A DNA stretch of 64,000 nt from Archegozetes longisetosus. Taxonomy: Eukaryota; Arthropoda; Arachnida; Sarcoptiformes; Trhypochthoniidae. Both the position numbers and the translations under genes were made by a program. Under the pieces are notes generated by a model. The model did no database searches, was not told where the DNA came from, and saw only the letters and a program-made list of their open reading frames with translations. The stretch's first letter is position 1. Each line of letters opens with the position of its first letter. The stretch lies in assembly GCA_018873245.2 (NCBI GenBank), contig JAEMBT020000001.1:19842220-19906219 (forward strand), in the 5' to 3' direction. Positions 35,536 through 47,772 of this stretch are shown one piece after another.

Positions 35536-36612
35536 TTATTTCTTTCTTCCCATAATAACAAAAAATGGAGTTTGCAGTACAAGATTAATTTTAGATAGAT
35601 TTTCATTATTAAATATGCTTCTCAGTTCCGTCTCAAAACGTTGTATGACAGAATCGGCACATTCTTTATTATCTTTTCGTAATTTTTCGAAACATGGCCA
35701 ACTTTGTACGACATTTAGCAGTTCATCAGCTCTGATATCTCTGGCATGAATAAAACCATCAGAAAATAGAGTTTCATAATTTTGAGGAAAATTGATGCGT
35801 TCGTAATCTTTTCTAAGAAAAAATCAATATTACGTGTGTATAACTGAGAACTCGCTTATGACTCACTTATAAGGTATGATTTGCTCGCAAACGAATGTAC
35901 CCAACAACAAATTACTCAATTTGTTATCATCTATGTTGTTAAGATCTACAACTTCGTCAATACTATAACCAATCAGTGCCAGTACTCCTCTTGGGACGAG
36001 AATTCTATCCATTTCTGTGATCAAACTGTTTAAATCTATCCAATGAATGCTTTGACATGCAGTCAATAATTGCACTGATTTTGACGAGATCTCGAATAGG
36101 GCCTGATTTGTGCAGGGCTTCAAGTAATTAGACAAATGAGAAATAAAAACTATTATTAGGTAAAGTTTTAATCAACTAGAAGATAGTTATCAAAAGAAAT
36201 AAATAGACGTTTTCTATTGAATAAACCCTTAAGAACTTATGGAACCAAATAGACTAATCCTACGCGTGATAAGTCTGAATAAGAGAATTAATTTAGTTTT
36301 GACTGAAAGTTTCTTTTCAAATACTTTGTAAGTGATATCGAACATCTTGTATTGTCTTTGCGCATCAGTGACAACAGACTCAACGGTATCCAAAGCTAAA
36401 GTGTTATGGAAATGTGTTGAATGCCAATGAGCCACTTGCGATCCACAGTTTATAGAAACGCTTTGATTCCAATAGCATTTTGGCAAATTTTCTAATAAGT
36501 AATCGTATACTATATTCAATAGCTCTTGAGGTGGAGAAGGAATATATTTACTGTTGTCATTAACATTATTACTATGGGCTGTGGCACTACTTGTTTCAGT
36601 CGACATCTTCAC
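35536..36612 (-). CDS. Class I SAM-dependent methyltransferase (type 11-like)
   Basis: Three exons, 36612-36325, 36117-35867 and 35812-35536 (phases 0 and 2), 271 residues, typical for the small stand-alone methyltransferases of the trans-aconitate-methyltransferase-like group. The SAM-binding motif I region is at residues 51-60 (SVSINCGSQV), where the family usually has DxGCGxG, so it is degenerate. The central motifs are better kept: LLTACQSIHWIDLN (residues 114-126; the family has a HWFD-like word here) and MDRILVPRGVLALIGY (about 133-148). The C-terminal region (DYERINFPQNYETLF, then a TPFFVIMGRKK end) also fits the family. The substrate is unknown. The altered glycine-rich loop may mean weak or no SAM binding. 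Confidence 0.8.
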
Positions 36613-39014
36613 TTAGGTTTATATCTGAACATTTTTGAGATAAACACCTGCTACAAACGTTTTAACTAAATTTTGCTTTTGTAGAAGAGAAATTTCACTT
36701 CAGATAAATTGTTTTTTTTGAATGTGATCACGGTTCCTTTATTAATTTGTTAATGTTAGCTATTAGTGAAAGGCACGTACCAAAGCAAAAGGAATTCATG
36801 TGAACGTATTACTGACATTTGTAACTGGCTTAGTAGTTCAAATTGAACAAACTGCAATTGCTATTGCAATCTAAAGCTTTTTCAATGGTTTTGCTCATTA
36901 TAATACTAGTGAAATAACTTTAAATATTGGGATTAAGTTTAATCAGCGATTTAAGAAGCTATTAAATGTAGATCTTCGGTTATCAAACTTAGGAATTATA
37001 TTTAGCCTAAATAAAAGATTATCTCCGTTCCGAAAAGCTTCAAATTTTGAAAGTCAATAATACAATGACTTAAGTCTTATTTAGAGAGTCCTATCTCTAA
37101 TTAATTTACTAATGAGAACTGAATTTTGTTCAATTTCAAATTTTATATTTGTATTCAGTACTAGCGTTCATCGCCTGCTTTGAGACAGTTTAGGGCTCTT
37201 AGAAGGTTTGCTTAGTCTGTGATCGGTCATACAACTCCCCTTAAAACCCTACACTTTCTAAATCAAAAGATAAATGTTCGCACCGCACAATCTTTTGTTC
37301 GGTATATAACATACGGTTCGGCTTATATACATGTAATGAGTTGATAAGAGAAAACGACTTCCTCTATGGAAAAACCTGATAACAAACTGGAAAGTTGTGT
37401 ACTTTTTCACCTTAAGTATATACTTTAACTTATAGTTTAATTAGTTGAACGAATTGCACAAAATTATACCTGAAAAAGTAAACAACTTTTCGACTTATCA
37501 AGCGTAAAGCTAAGATATATATAGTTCTGAAATATAATAACTTAAAAATTGATCAAAATTTTGATCAATTAAATTATGAGTTCAAACATAAATAAATGAG
37601 ATAGACTGCAAAATATTAAAGAGCAAAGTTTATAAAAGTAACTAAAATGAACTCATTCACTGAAATATGTATGCGTCTAAATTATATCATATTCAAAGTC
37701 TATATTCGTGTAGAAATATGTTGATTCTCTAATTAGAGTAATTGAAAAACATGTTCATTCATTTTCGTCAACAGATATTTGTATAAAAGTGTTCATTTTC
37801 TTAACTCATTCATTAAAAGAGCAGCGCATATATTCATTTTAATAATTAGCGACATTTACAAACTTTTGTCAAGTAAGCAACTTTTGTCAAAAGATATTTT
37901 TGATGCGAAAACTATTTAGTTATTAATTTGTTTCTCTTACATTTTCCTTCTGTCGAACTAAACAATTAAATGATGTCTTTAGTAATTTGAACCCTTACAA
38001 GTCATAATGACTAAAGTTTTTAATTTCACGAAACAAAAGCTTTTTATCGCTTTGACTCAATGTTTACTTTAACCATATGAGCAAAATATTGAATCTGGTC
38101 GAAACAAAAAGTTCAACAATCAGTCATAATTATCAAAAATTTTTATAAACAAAATTTCTATCAAGAGATTAATGTTTAAATCTTTAAACCGAATTTGTTC
38201 GAAACTAAAATCTTCCAGGGCAACAATTAAGTTTGAATGATGAGCACATTTCATCAACAAATTACCGTCTGTGAAAATTGCGAATGCAAGTCTTATAACT
38301 TCTGTACTTGACATAAGTTTATCAGTTTATCAAGCTTCAGTCATATTAAGTAAATTTAATTAGATGACAAAATTTCAATGACATCTGGCTTGTAGATAAG
38401 TTGTAAATACTGTTTTGGTCACACATTGAAAGACGCGCCACAACAATGTACGCACAGATATACATTGAACAAAGATGTGCCGTTCATTTATTTCGCAAAA
38501 CTAAGTAAAAGTACAGTAAAATCTATGAAATTTGTCACAACCTCCACATAGCTCAGATATAGGCCCCGAGTGACTTTTTCTACTTCTCAAACTAAAGTAG
38601 GGCTTAAGAGGATATAGATTCGAAGCCAAATGACAATTTGACAATGCTTATGGCACGTATCTCCAAGAGTTATCGCAAAAGATGATCTGGAATTGCCATT
38701 TCAGAGTCTTGTGCGAAGATAAAATATGGTTGTTAAATCAAAGGGAGAGTACTTCGAACATGAAAAAGTTTGGCTCAATTGAATAAATTATAAGACTTTT
38801 GTGGTTATCTAGTTCACAAACTATAAGTGAATAAAAATCTATTGTTATTGCTTTAGACGAGATGTTTTTGCCAACCACTAGTTGTTGGCCAGTAAGTTTG
38901 CTTATGTTACGCTTTTGAATATCGATTTAGTCATTAAATATTTTAGAGTTAGTACTTGAAAAATTCACCTATTCATAAGTTCAATAAAAGTTTTATTATA
39001 AAACAAACAGTAAT
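36613..39014. other. Gene-poor region, start of the repeat-rich block
   Basis: About 2.4 kb without a supportable gene. A 24-base perfect palindrome (AATTGATCAAAA / TTTTGATCAATT) is at 37547-37570. A 64-codon minus-strand ORF at 38314-38120 is unrecognised and not called. Confidence 0.45.
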
Positions 39015-39103
39015 ATGGAAAGGACAGCGGTGAAAGTATTTGCTTGTCGGAATCCTATCGACAAAAAGTATCTCCAGGACTTGTTTGTGAGCAACATTCA
39101 GAG
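39015..39103 (+). CDS. Possible orphan first coding exon (30 codons)
   Basis: ATG at 39015 opens a GC-richer frame (MERTAVKVFACRNPIDKK, then YLQDLFVSNIQR) that ends in a good donor, CAGAG then GTATAC, in phase 2. Composition and codon look are clearly coding-like against AT-rich flanks. No continuing exon was found by eye, so it may be the first exon of a gene with a very long intron across the repeat block, an exon remnant, or chance. Family not recognised. Confidence 0.3.
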
Positions 39104-41399
39104 GTATACAATATAGATGATATCAGGTTTGATAACTTAATCTACTGTTGAAACATGTCTTCTAATAAATTGGAATCAAGTGACTGGTCAAATATTTGTT
39201 GATCTGTTACTTATTAAAAGAGAAGTATCTGAAGAATAAGATTTTTCATGAGGACTAAAATCAGATTTTATGATTGATTATGTTGAACTATTAAACTGAA
39301 AGCGAACCGATTAATTATGAGCATACATAGGATTTGCGTACAAAGGCATGTATTTCTTGCGTTTACTGATTGTATACAAATTAAGAAATATATCCGAGTC
39401 ACGAAATAAAATTATCTTAGATCTAATATTTATTGTGTATATAGATGCACATTTTGCCTAAAATCTAAACTGCGTGTTTTTACGTTATTAATCATAAGAA
39501 CATACTTGAGTCGATTTTATTCACCAGAGAGTACTTTCAGCAATATGTTTTTTTAAACTTTAACTCCCAAGGCACTATTATCTAGGTGAGTGTAGAAACA
39601 CTTTACTTTATAGTTTTGCATAAAAACATGTTTCATTATGTTGTTTTATTAAAGTTTAGTAATAGTTTGAATTTCAGTCCATAGTGTATTATTGATTAAG
39701 TCAGTGGGAGTAAAAGCAATCTACTTTAGAGTTAATACTTCACAAATAAGTTAATTCGCATTTCATAGCTTAAGACTTTATTTTATCACTGGTTGTAACA
39801 CCGAATTACTTAAATATTGATTTGCTTTTACTTATTATACCTAAATACCCAATTTTAAAAATTTTCAAAGTGTGTATTTTGACAATTTTAAGTACACGAA
39901 TAATGTATGCCTATTTTAAAATAATAAATGCACATTTATCCTATGTATGCTTATGAATGACAAATTTTGAAACTTTCTGAGGGATTCATTTTTATACAAA
40001 TTCAAAGTTCGATTCTAAAGTTCAGTATTCTTAGAATTATTGAGAAAATATAAGTTTGATTTCGCAAAACAAACCAGTCAACATGAAAATAGATTTGCCG
40101 TTCAAATTGTCTAGCGATTTAACTAAGAACGCAACTACGAGACAAACTAAAGATTTGATCGATTTTGTAGTGCTCTGAGCGATAATCGTGTACTTATGTT
40201 TGGAGAAATATAATTGCAGTTTATTTATAGAACGAAAATTCTAAGTTTCATATAAAAACATAAAAAATGTTCTTTTTAGAAGTGGTTTTAATTTTTCAAA
40301 AGGTCTTTGCAATTATTGAGTAAACCCAGTGAGTTTATTTGGATCATTTTTTAAACGTAAGGTAATCATTAATAAAAGCTAACGCGTGCAATATGATTGG
40401 GTCAGCTGTCGTAATGACTTGAATTCAAGTCTTTTTAGAATCATTTAATTTTCTACTTCGCTTTTAAATTGAAGTTTAATCGACTATATCGTAAAATAAT
40501 CTATTAATTTATGAGAGAAAATGTCGCACATTTCATAATTCTAGTCGAGTAGTGCTAAAACTAAAGCGAGCGGTCAATTCATGAACTTCCTAAAAAATTC
40601 TTGACTGAAATTTAAATCAATAGTCTAATGAACATTAAATTGATTAAAACCTCGCTTTTTTCAGTGAGAACTTTGTAAATAAATGACTACACATATACCT
40701 TAGATTTTCTAATATTCTGTTCGAGTTTTTGTAAATAAATGAAGATTTCATACGAAATGATTGCTATCCATCAAGCCCACTGGATTTTAATTACAAATTT
40801 AGAATAGTTCGGTTGATCAAATATACTAAATTGTAGTAGCAGTAGGTGGCTCTATATTAAACGTTTCTGTTTTTGATCTGATCTCAATCTAAACCATATG
40901 GAATTGAAACTTACGCTTTCAGTTATTAATATGTAAATTTTACAAATATCATAATGATTCGATCACATCCCCATTGAGTAAATCAGTGCGAAATTGACCC
41001 AATTTTAGCGACTAATCACAGAGCAATTTTTCCCTATTGATGTCTTTGAAAATTACTCAAAAAATTTGTTTCACTTTTTGAATTGGTAGGCTAGAAGTTT
41101 ACTTTACTTTAGATGATGCGTGGGAGGTTTCACTTAATTATGAACTCTAACTTTTGAATTATGGCCACTTGTAGTGATGAGAGTCATCAAAATACATGGC
41201 TCCTACGGGTTCGTGCATAGACTATTACATTGCTTTCTAGTTAAAAGCAGATCGACTTTGCCCTCGCTTTCTCAATGAAAACATGAACGAATCACTGCGA
41301 TTGTAAACTTTTTTTATACCTTAAAGCCTATGTTTCGATTCTACATGGTTTTGTCTGAGATCAGACTAAGTACAATAGTCGTGAATATTTTTGAATTTA
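39104..41399. other. Gene-poor AT-rich region
   Basis: About 2.3 kb with only short chance ORFs and no repeats with definable ends. Confidence 0.45.
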
Positions 41400-41740
41400 T
41401 GTATCTTGATCTCGTCTCGTCTCAAATTTTTAAAATTTTGTCCTTCATACCGTCTCGTGGGAACTCTTATCTTAATATTATAACTATGGATCCTTTTGTT
41501 GGTGTTAGGACATATAAGTTGCGATAAATTGTTTCAGCTAGGAAACATGCTCATTAAACGTGATTCGTATGTAATTTAAATTGTGATTTTGATAATCGAT
41601 CTATTATTCGTTGTGAAAAAATTCCATTTAATAAGTTTTTGCGAACTCGACTCGTCTCGACTATTGATTTTACGGAAAAATGATCTCGTCTAGTCTCACG
41701 AGATTCTGAGATTTTCCACTAGATGAGATTTCGTACTTAG
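41400..41740 (+). repeat. Dispersed CTCGT-rich repeat, copy 1
   Basis: This segment aligns in the same orientation with 48650-49045. Shared landmarks in order: CTCGTCTCGTCTC near the left end, ACCGTCTCGTGGGAACTCTTA against ACCATCTCGCGGGAGCTCTTA, CATTAAACGTGATT, GTGAAAAAATTCC, GCGAACTCGACTCGTCTCG, and a right end rich in GAGAT words. Its left and right parts are CTCGT- and ACGAG/GAGAT-rich, giving a weak inverted character. No coding capacity; it is probably a non-autonomous element. Confidence 0.7.
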
Positions 41741-42583
41741 TACAACAAAAATACAAATAAAGGCATAACTAATACGGAAAATAGTCTCAAAAATCTCTAA
41801 CCTGAGGGTAAACTGAAATATTGATCTAAACAAAAAAACAAAACATTAAGTGAAAAGTTCTGAAACAACAGTTATTAATGTGTAAGTCAAAACACTTTTC
41901 GGAAAGAGATTGAAATTGTCTAAAAAGACTCTGAACAGTATTTCAAGTAAGTCTTGTGATTTGTGATTCATTTATTTATTTTCTTATGGTTTACTTCCTA
42001 TTGACCAACAAACGAATGCCCAACAAATCAAATCTCTTAATTTTTCAAATGATTCAATAAACATGCTTTCAGATTATTGTCGGATTTAAATCAATTTGTT
42101 TAGTCCTAAGATTAAAATTCCTTAAGAGTTGTTGTGAATGAAAAGTCATACTCAAAATACCAATTTGCAAGCTTTGGCTTGAATTCAGTTCTTTAATAAT
42201 ATTGCAATTTTGTGTAAAATAACTATAATGGAAAATCAGATGGAATTCATAATTTTCCAATAACAATTTTTCTTGTCTAATTAACTATAGAGAAAACGCT
42301 GTTAAGCTTAAATGAACTGTTATTCAATAGTAACCTTAACACAAGTTTTCTTGGGCTTTTAGTTTTTGCTCTCTTATTTATTGGTTAGTCGGGAAGACAT
42401 CTGACGAACCTAGGCTATTGTCTCAGTCTATTGGACTATTGTTCGTCAGAGCCAGGCTAAGTCTAAGGCTCGTTATTACTTAAATATAAAAGTATAATAG
42501 TCTTTGAATAAATATGCCGTAACATTACTCCTTAAGAAAAGACTTGCAAAAAAATTGTTGTTTGATAATAAATTAGAATGAAT
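41741..42583. other. Intergenic, nothing recognised
   Basis: About 840 bases. A 10-bp inverted pair (TCTGACGAAC / GTTCGTCAGA) near 42400-42450 is the only structure seen. Confidence 0.45.
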
Positions 42584-42591
42584 CAAATAAC

Positions 42592-43823
42592 GGTTAACCG
42601 GGAAGTTTTGTGGCACTCGACCATAAAAATCGGGTGATGGTGTCATTTGATAGTACTTTATGAGACGAGTCCAACAAAAAGGTCACCACCATGAGGCTCC
42701 ACCCACCCGATATCGAACCACGCCCATTTTTTATTTTAGCCACTCCCACCGACTCCACCCCCACAATATGGGTCTCAAAGGAAAGGTCTCAGTGAGTAGA
42801 GTCCATTGGTAAAAATCGCGTGATTATAGGATGCATACTTCCTGAGAAATTGACTAAAAACACTCTTATATTCTACGACCATATTGCAATACATCGAGAA
42901 TTGACATTGTTAACCAAATCTGAGACAAACTACTAGTTTGGTAATGTTTAATCTGACGTTTTTGTATGTAAACAAAGTCCGAATGATCTAACAAAACATT
43001 TTGTCAACCTATGTATATACAAATGTTAAAACAATTACAACATAAATCATCTCGAAGTCAACAATGTCAATTTTCGATGTATTGCAAAGAGAGTTCCGAC
43101 CCAATCTTTTAGGAATTATATATTAGATAGTGTACTACTGTTAGAATAAAAGAGATCGGGTCGGAACCCTTGTGGCAACATTTCGGAATAAGTATTTGAA
43201 GTTTTTGAATTTTTGAATTATTCTCTCGTATAGGGTTAATTGAGAATTTCACTCTATCGTTAAATACTCTTGATTGCCATCTCTTAATATGCAAAGTTTC
43301 ATTAAATTATGTTTGCGCGTTTTTGAGTTATAAGCGTTTAAAGATTTTACATTTTTCGGTTTTGTCAGCTTCCCGTAGCACTTTTTTGAAATTTCTTCAG
43401 CCATTTGCTTCACTAGTGACCCTCAAGGTTCACACAAAATTTGATCAAAATTGGTTTATGGGCCGATTCTCTATGGAAGTACGGAAAACTTCTTTTTATA
43501 TTAGTCAACAATGTCAATTCTCGATGTATTGCAATATGGTCGTAGAATATAAGAGTGTTTTTAGTCAATTTCTCAGGAAGTATGCATCCTATAATCACGC
43601 GATTTTTACCAATGGACTCTACTCACTGAGACCTTTCCTTTGAGACCCATATTGTGGGGGTGGAGTCGGTGGGAGTGGCTAAAATAAAAAATGGGCGTGG
43701 TTCGATATCGGGTGGGTGGAGCCTCATGGTGGTGACCTTTTTGGACTCGTCTCATAAAGTACTATCAAATGACACCATCACCCGATTTTTATGGTCGAGT
43801 GCCACAAAACTTCCCGGTTAACC
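42592..43823. mobile_element. Foldback-type transposon with 320-bp inverted repeats
   Basis: The left arm 42592-42911 and right arm 43504-43823 are nearly perfect inverted copies, beginning with the palindrome GGTTAACC and continuing GGGAAGTTTTGTGGCAC. The element is flanked by an exact 8-bp target duplication CAAATAAC (42584-42591 and 43824-43831). The interior holds a second, smaller inverted repeat (GTTCCGACCC near 43091 against GGGTCGGAAC near 43159), and an additional partial copy of the arm's inner edge (43059-43086). No transposase. Long terminal repeats plus an 8-bp duplication fit foldback elements of Mutator-, P- or hAT-like superfamilies; I cannot decide between these. The high arm identity and exact duplication suggest a recent insertion. 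Confidence 0.92.
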
Positions 43824-43831
43824 CAAATAAC

Positions 43832-46041
43832 AGATATTTGTATGCAGGTAACAAGTGAATAAAAAATGCATCAAATCTTCAATATTATACTTGTTTATTA
43901 TACTGAAGTTATTTGATACGGTGATTGCAAATCATAAGAAGAGTGTGCATAATTTAAGACTTTCTTTGAAATTCTATTACCTTCAATGATGTTATGCAAT
44001 GTAGTTTAGATAACCTTCAAGTGACTGAGCGTCAAAATAACTATAACTTTTATTTTGCATAAAGAAGTTTGCAGCATTATGTAAGCACTGTATAGTAAGC
44101 CTCCCACTTTGTGTGATATTGTTTCATTAAAAATAGATCTATTTAGCAAGCAACAAATAAATATTTGAAGATTTAGTCAAGTATTCCATATTTCGCTGTG
44201 AATAGCCCCTCAAGAATACTTTTAGTTTGGTTTTTAATTACAAGCAATTCCATTGAGTTATGATGTTCATCAATTATTTTTGAGTGCTTAATATGAGATC
44301 GTCTTTTGCATAAATAATAACTATACATATAACATCGCATAATTGCTAGTTAAGAGTATGTTAATTGAAAGTGAAAGAATCATTTTATTGAAAAATTCTA
44401 TTTTTAATTTCTGATATTTTTGGCAAATTTTGCAAAATTAAATCTTTCGCTGCATCTCTTTTGACTCCACAAAATAATGCTTTTAAATTATATTTTTGTC
44501 ATTTTTCATTATTTAAACAATAAGATAAAATTTCAATTTCGCAGAGGGTACTGAGCACATCAAGCTGCTATCTAACCTAACAAAATTGACTTTATATTGT
44601 GGTTAGGCTAGATCATGTTAGGTTGGATTAGCTTAAGGGTTTGGTGCTGTGTTTAAGGAGATACTAAACCCAATCTCATATTATTTTATTTGAGACTAAC
44701 CATTCAACTCATTCTGGACTATAGTTTCATTATTTTCTGTTATTCTAGAATTTTAATATCAAAGGTGAACTGACTTCAATTTTCTCGTGTTTATCGCGTT
44801 AGATTTAGATTCAGTCATATGTTCGTTAAGCGGTTTAGTGCAGATTTAAAATTCTATATAAGGTAAATCTTTAGAGATCTTTACATTGAGCAAAATAATG
44901 ACAGATGTCGAAAGATTATGTACCGTTCCGCCCAATTGCATTTCGCCGAGTGCCATTTCTTCGAGTATAAAAACAGGTCAACCTTACTATAAGTTCTTTT
45001 GTACAAAGAAATATAAATAGTATATTTGAAGACATAAGATTGATTCTACAGCAACGATAACTTAATTTGGGAGAAAAAAAGCCACTCGATATTTTCGAAA
45101 CATTTAAAAATCTAAGTGTTTACAAAAATATTTTAATTTATTTGGTTTTTTTGAGTCTGTATAGAGATAAATTAACTTAAAAATAATATAGACGATAAAA
45201 ATGTCCTAATTTAAGCTCAAATTTTGTGGTATTTTGTTGAAATACTGGATTCTGTCCCCGCTTAGCTTGATTCCTGACTGCGACACTGCTCTGTAGAGCA
45301 AAAAAATGCTCTGCAACTCACAATGGGCTGAGGACGCTGCTAACTTCCGTTAAAATCATATTATTAATTGAGTCACTCTATTTATTGCAAAAACTTCATC
45401 ATAAAGCAATAAACCCTACATTTTTGCTTGATTTTAATATTTTTTTGGCTAAGTCATTCGCATAAAGTAGTTATCACAACTAGGTTTGCTAATAGGAGAG
45501 AAAAGTTTTACAGGTAGATACAATTATATGTAAGTTCGGCAAAATGGCAAATGATCTGTCAAATGGAATCTAAATCTACTTTATAGTCACGAATTAAGTA
45601 AACATTGAACCAACAAATTGCTGGTTCACTAGACTTTCTCCATTTCTAAATATATTCTGATCAATTCCAACCAATCGATATCTACGTCATGGAGTTGCTA
45701 ATATATCTATTTATTTGGAACTTTTATCAAAACTTTTTAAGTAAAGAAAATTTTCACTTTACTCAGTAAAAATTTTAGAATCTCTAAAATTTTTAATATT
45801 TCAAGACCTCTCTGAAGGTTTCTTGAAAATGAAATGAACACCGAATAAATATTGGATATTGACCTAAATGTATGTGGGCGCTTTGCTAGTTGTTGAGTTG
45901 ACATGCAAAATGATATCTAATTGAACTGACCATGTCTTCAACAATTTAAAAGCTTTCATCAAATTCTCAGATATCAAATTACCCAAACATAAGCTATTCA
46001 GTGAAATTACGCGTTGATACGAATTATAAAATAATTTGAAT
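43832..46041. other. Gene-poor region with degenerate repeats
   Basis: About 2.2 kb. It includes TTAGGTT-like words (44570-44640), a GC-richer patch at 45245-45350 with CTCTGTAGAGCAAAAAAATG, resembling in part an inverted stretch near 57885-57945, and words such as GCCAAATGGCATTT-like repeats near 44935 and 45540. No gene. Confidence 0.4.
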
Positions 46042-46049
46042 GTTTCATT

Positions 46050-46611
46050 TAATGCTGAGCAGGTCCAGGTCCTGGAGGTCTTTCTGAAAGACCTGAACCC
46101 GGACCAGAACCTCAACTGTATTTTGTTTATTTGATTAAAAAGTATCAAATTGTAGAACAACAGTTTCTATGAATTATTTTGCTCATATAATGTAATAAAT
46201 GAAACCATTTTCTGTTGCGTTTATTGAATGCTAACTCAATTCAGATTTTAATTAAAATATTAATTAAAATGAGTCCGACTTTTTATCATACTAGACTCAG
46301 ATATAAGTGAGAATGTTCTAAATGAAGTAGAGTGTTCGTTTTATAAGATAGGAGCATTTTATGAAGATACAAGTAAAAAATTGAAGTGCAAGTATTGCGA
46401 TGCAAACATTCATTTCAACCATTAATATTAGTATTTCAAGAGGTCTTCACTCAGAGGTCTTTCCTAAAGACCAGGACCGGACCTGAGCCATTTTATTAGG
46501 ACTCGAGCTTGGACCTTAACTGATATTAAGGACCAGGACCCGGACCTGAACCTCAAAAGACCTCAGGTCCGGAGGTTCTAGAAGACCTCAGGTTTTTTAT
46601 GCTCAGCTCTA
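46050..46611. mobile_element. hAT-like MITE with AGGTCC/GGACCT-rich ends
   Basis: Ends are TAATGCTGAGCA on the left and the complement of TAGAGCTGAGCA on the right, matching the hAT end pattern. An exact 8-bp duplication GTTTCATT flanks the element (46042-46049 and 46612-46619). Both subterminal regions consist of short GC-rich words (AGGTCC, GGACCT, ACCTGA, TCAGGT) in many orientations and can fold extensively, against an AT-rich centre. 562 bp, no coding capacity. Confidence 0.85.
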
Positions 46612-46871
46612 GTTTCATTTATAGAGACTCCGGTTCAGTTCACCGAAAATATCAATTCTAGGAGCAATAAATGTCATGTGAAATTTCACTCTTATTCGCT
46701 TCAATTCTACTAAAATATTAAACTTCAATCTTAAAGAACGCTTTCATTTTTAATGTTATGAAAGATAAATCAAATTATTAGATCAAATTTTCGTCTGATT
46801 CCATGATTCACATAAAATTTAATTAATTTGTTATTAGTCTGCATTTTAATTAAAAGATTTGAGTCACTATA

Positions 46872-47772
46872 ACGGGTTACAAATAAAATTTTGCCGTGCT
46901 TTGCAACTAAGTTTTTACTGTTTAATCCTTTAGAAGATGATATAGTCTACTATTTTCAATAGTGCAATTTGTTACCTTTTATGTTAACCTAATTATATAG
47001 ACATCCTTTTCTTTATTTATAAAACAATTCAATAAAAATGGAAGAAAATAGTTTTGTACGAACCTTTGTTGGTATTAATTGACCTTAATATTTTCGCAGT
47101 ATAATTTACTATGCATTATCTCATTACTATTTAAAATAGTAATACTGCTATTAAAGTTATATGTCATATTAATTCTCCCTATTTATATCAATTTTTTACA
47201 GAATTAAATAAGATCACATTAGCATTTTTGATTTGATTAAAACTTTTATTGAGATTATAGGGAATAAATCATCATTCTGGTAAATGTCAAAATTTTAAAG
47301 AAAACATTCATCAGAGTGAGTTTTTTTGTGCAATATTTACTTTTCATTAAAAAAAAAGTTAAAAATAAGAGCAATACTTTTGTTCAAAATTATTACTTGT
47401 CAGAAATTTGAGAATTTTAAAAATATTAACTTTATTATCTGAAAAATGATTGAACCAAATTAATTAGACTTTTATTTTCAAACACGTCTAGTTCTAAGCT
47501 CTAAATTTCGGTACTTCACTTTATCGATTTAATGAATATTTAAAGATTTATAAACAAAATGTTATTTGATTGGCTGTACAAATGCAAAATCGCATGGTTT
47601 TAAGAAATTGTCTAAAATTTGATTAGTTAAATATTTACCAAGTAATTAGCAAAATGCATTTTATAGAATACTAATAAAAGTTTTATGAAATATAAACAAA
47701 CTACATAGATTCAATCAATTAGACAGAATAAAGTTAGTTGTAAAGCACGGCAAAATTTTATTTGTAACCCGT
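46872..47772. mobile_element. TA-flanked inverted-repeat element (MITE)
   Basis: The terminal inverted repeats are about 38 bases, starting ACGGGTTACAAATAAAATTT and continuing TGCCGTGCTTT, with one or two mismatches. TA flanks both ends (46870-46871 and 47773-47774). The AT-rich 901-bp interior encodes nothing recognisable. It is consistent with a Tc1/mariner-type non-autonomous element. Confidence 0.85.

Noticed and set aside
43323-43643. 106-codon + ORF and its antisense partner
   Set aside because: Spans the interior and arm of the foldback transposon; the inverted-repeat sequence explains the open frame.
45864-46160. 98-codon minus ORF
   Set aside because: Runs across the left boundary of the hAT-like MITE; no domain.
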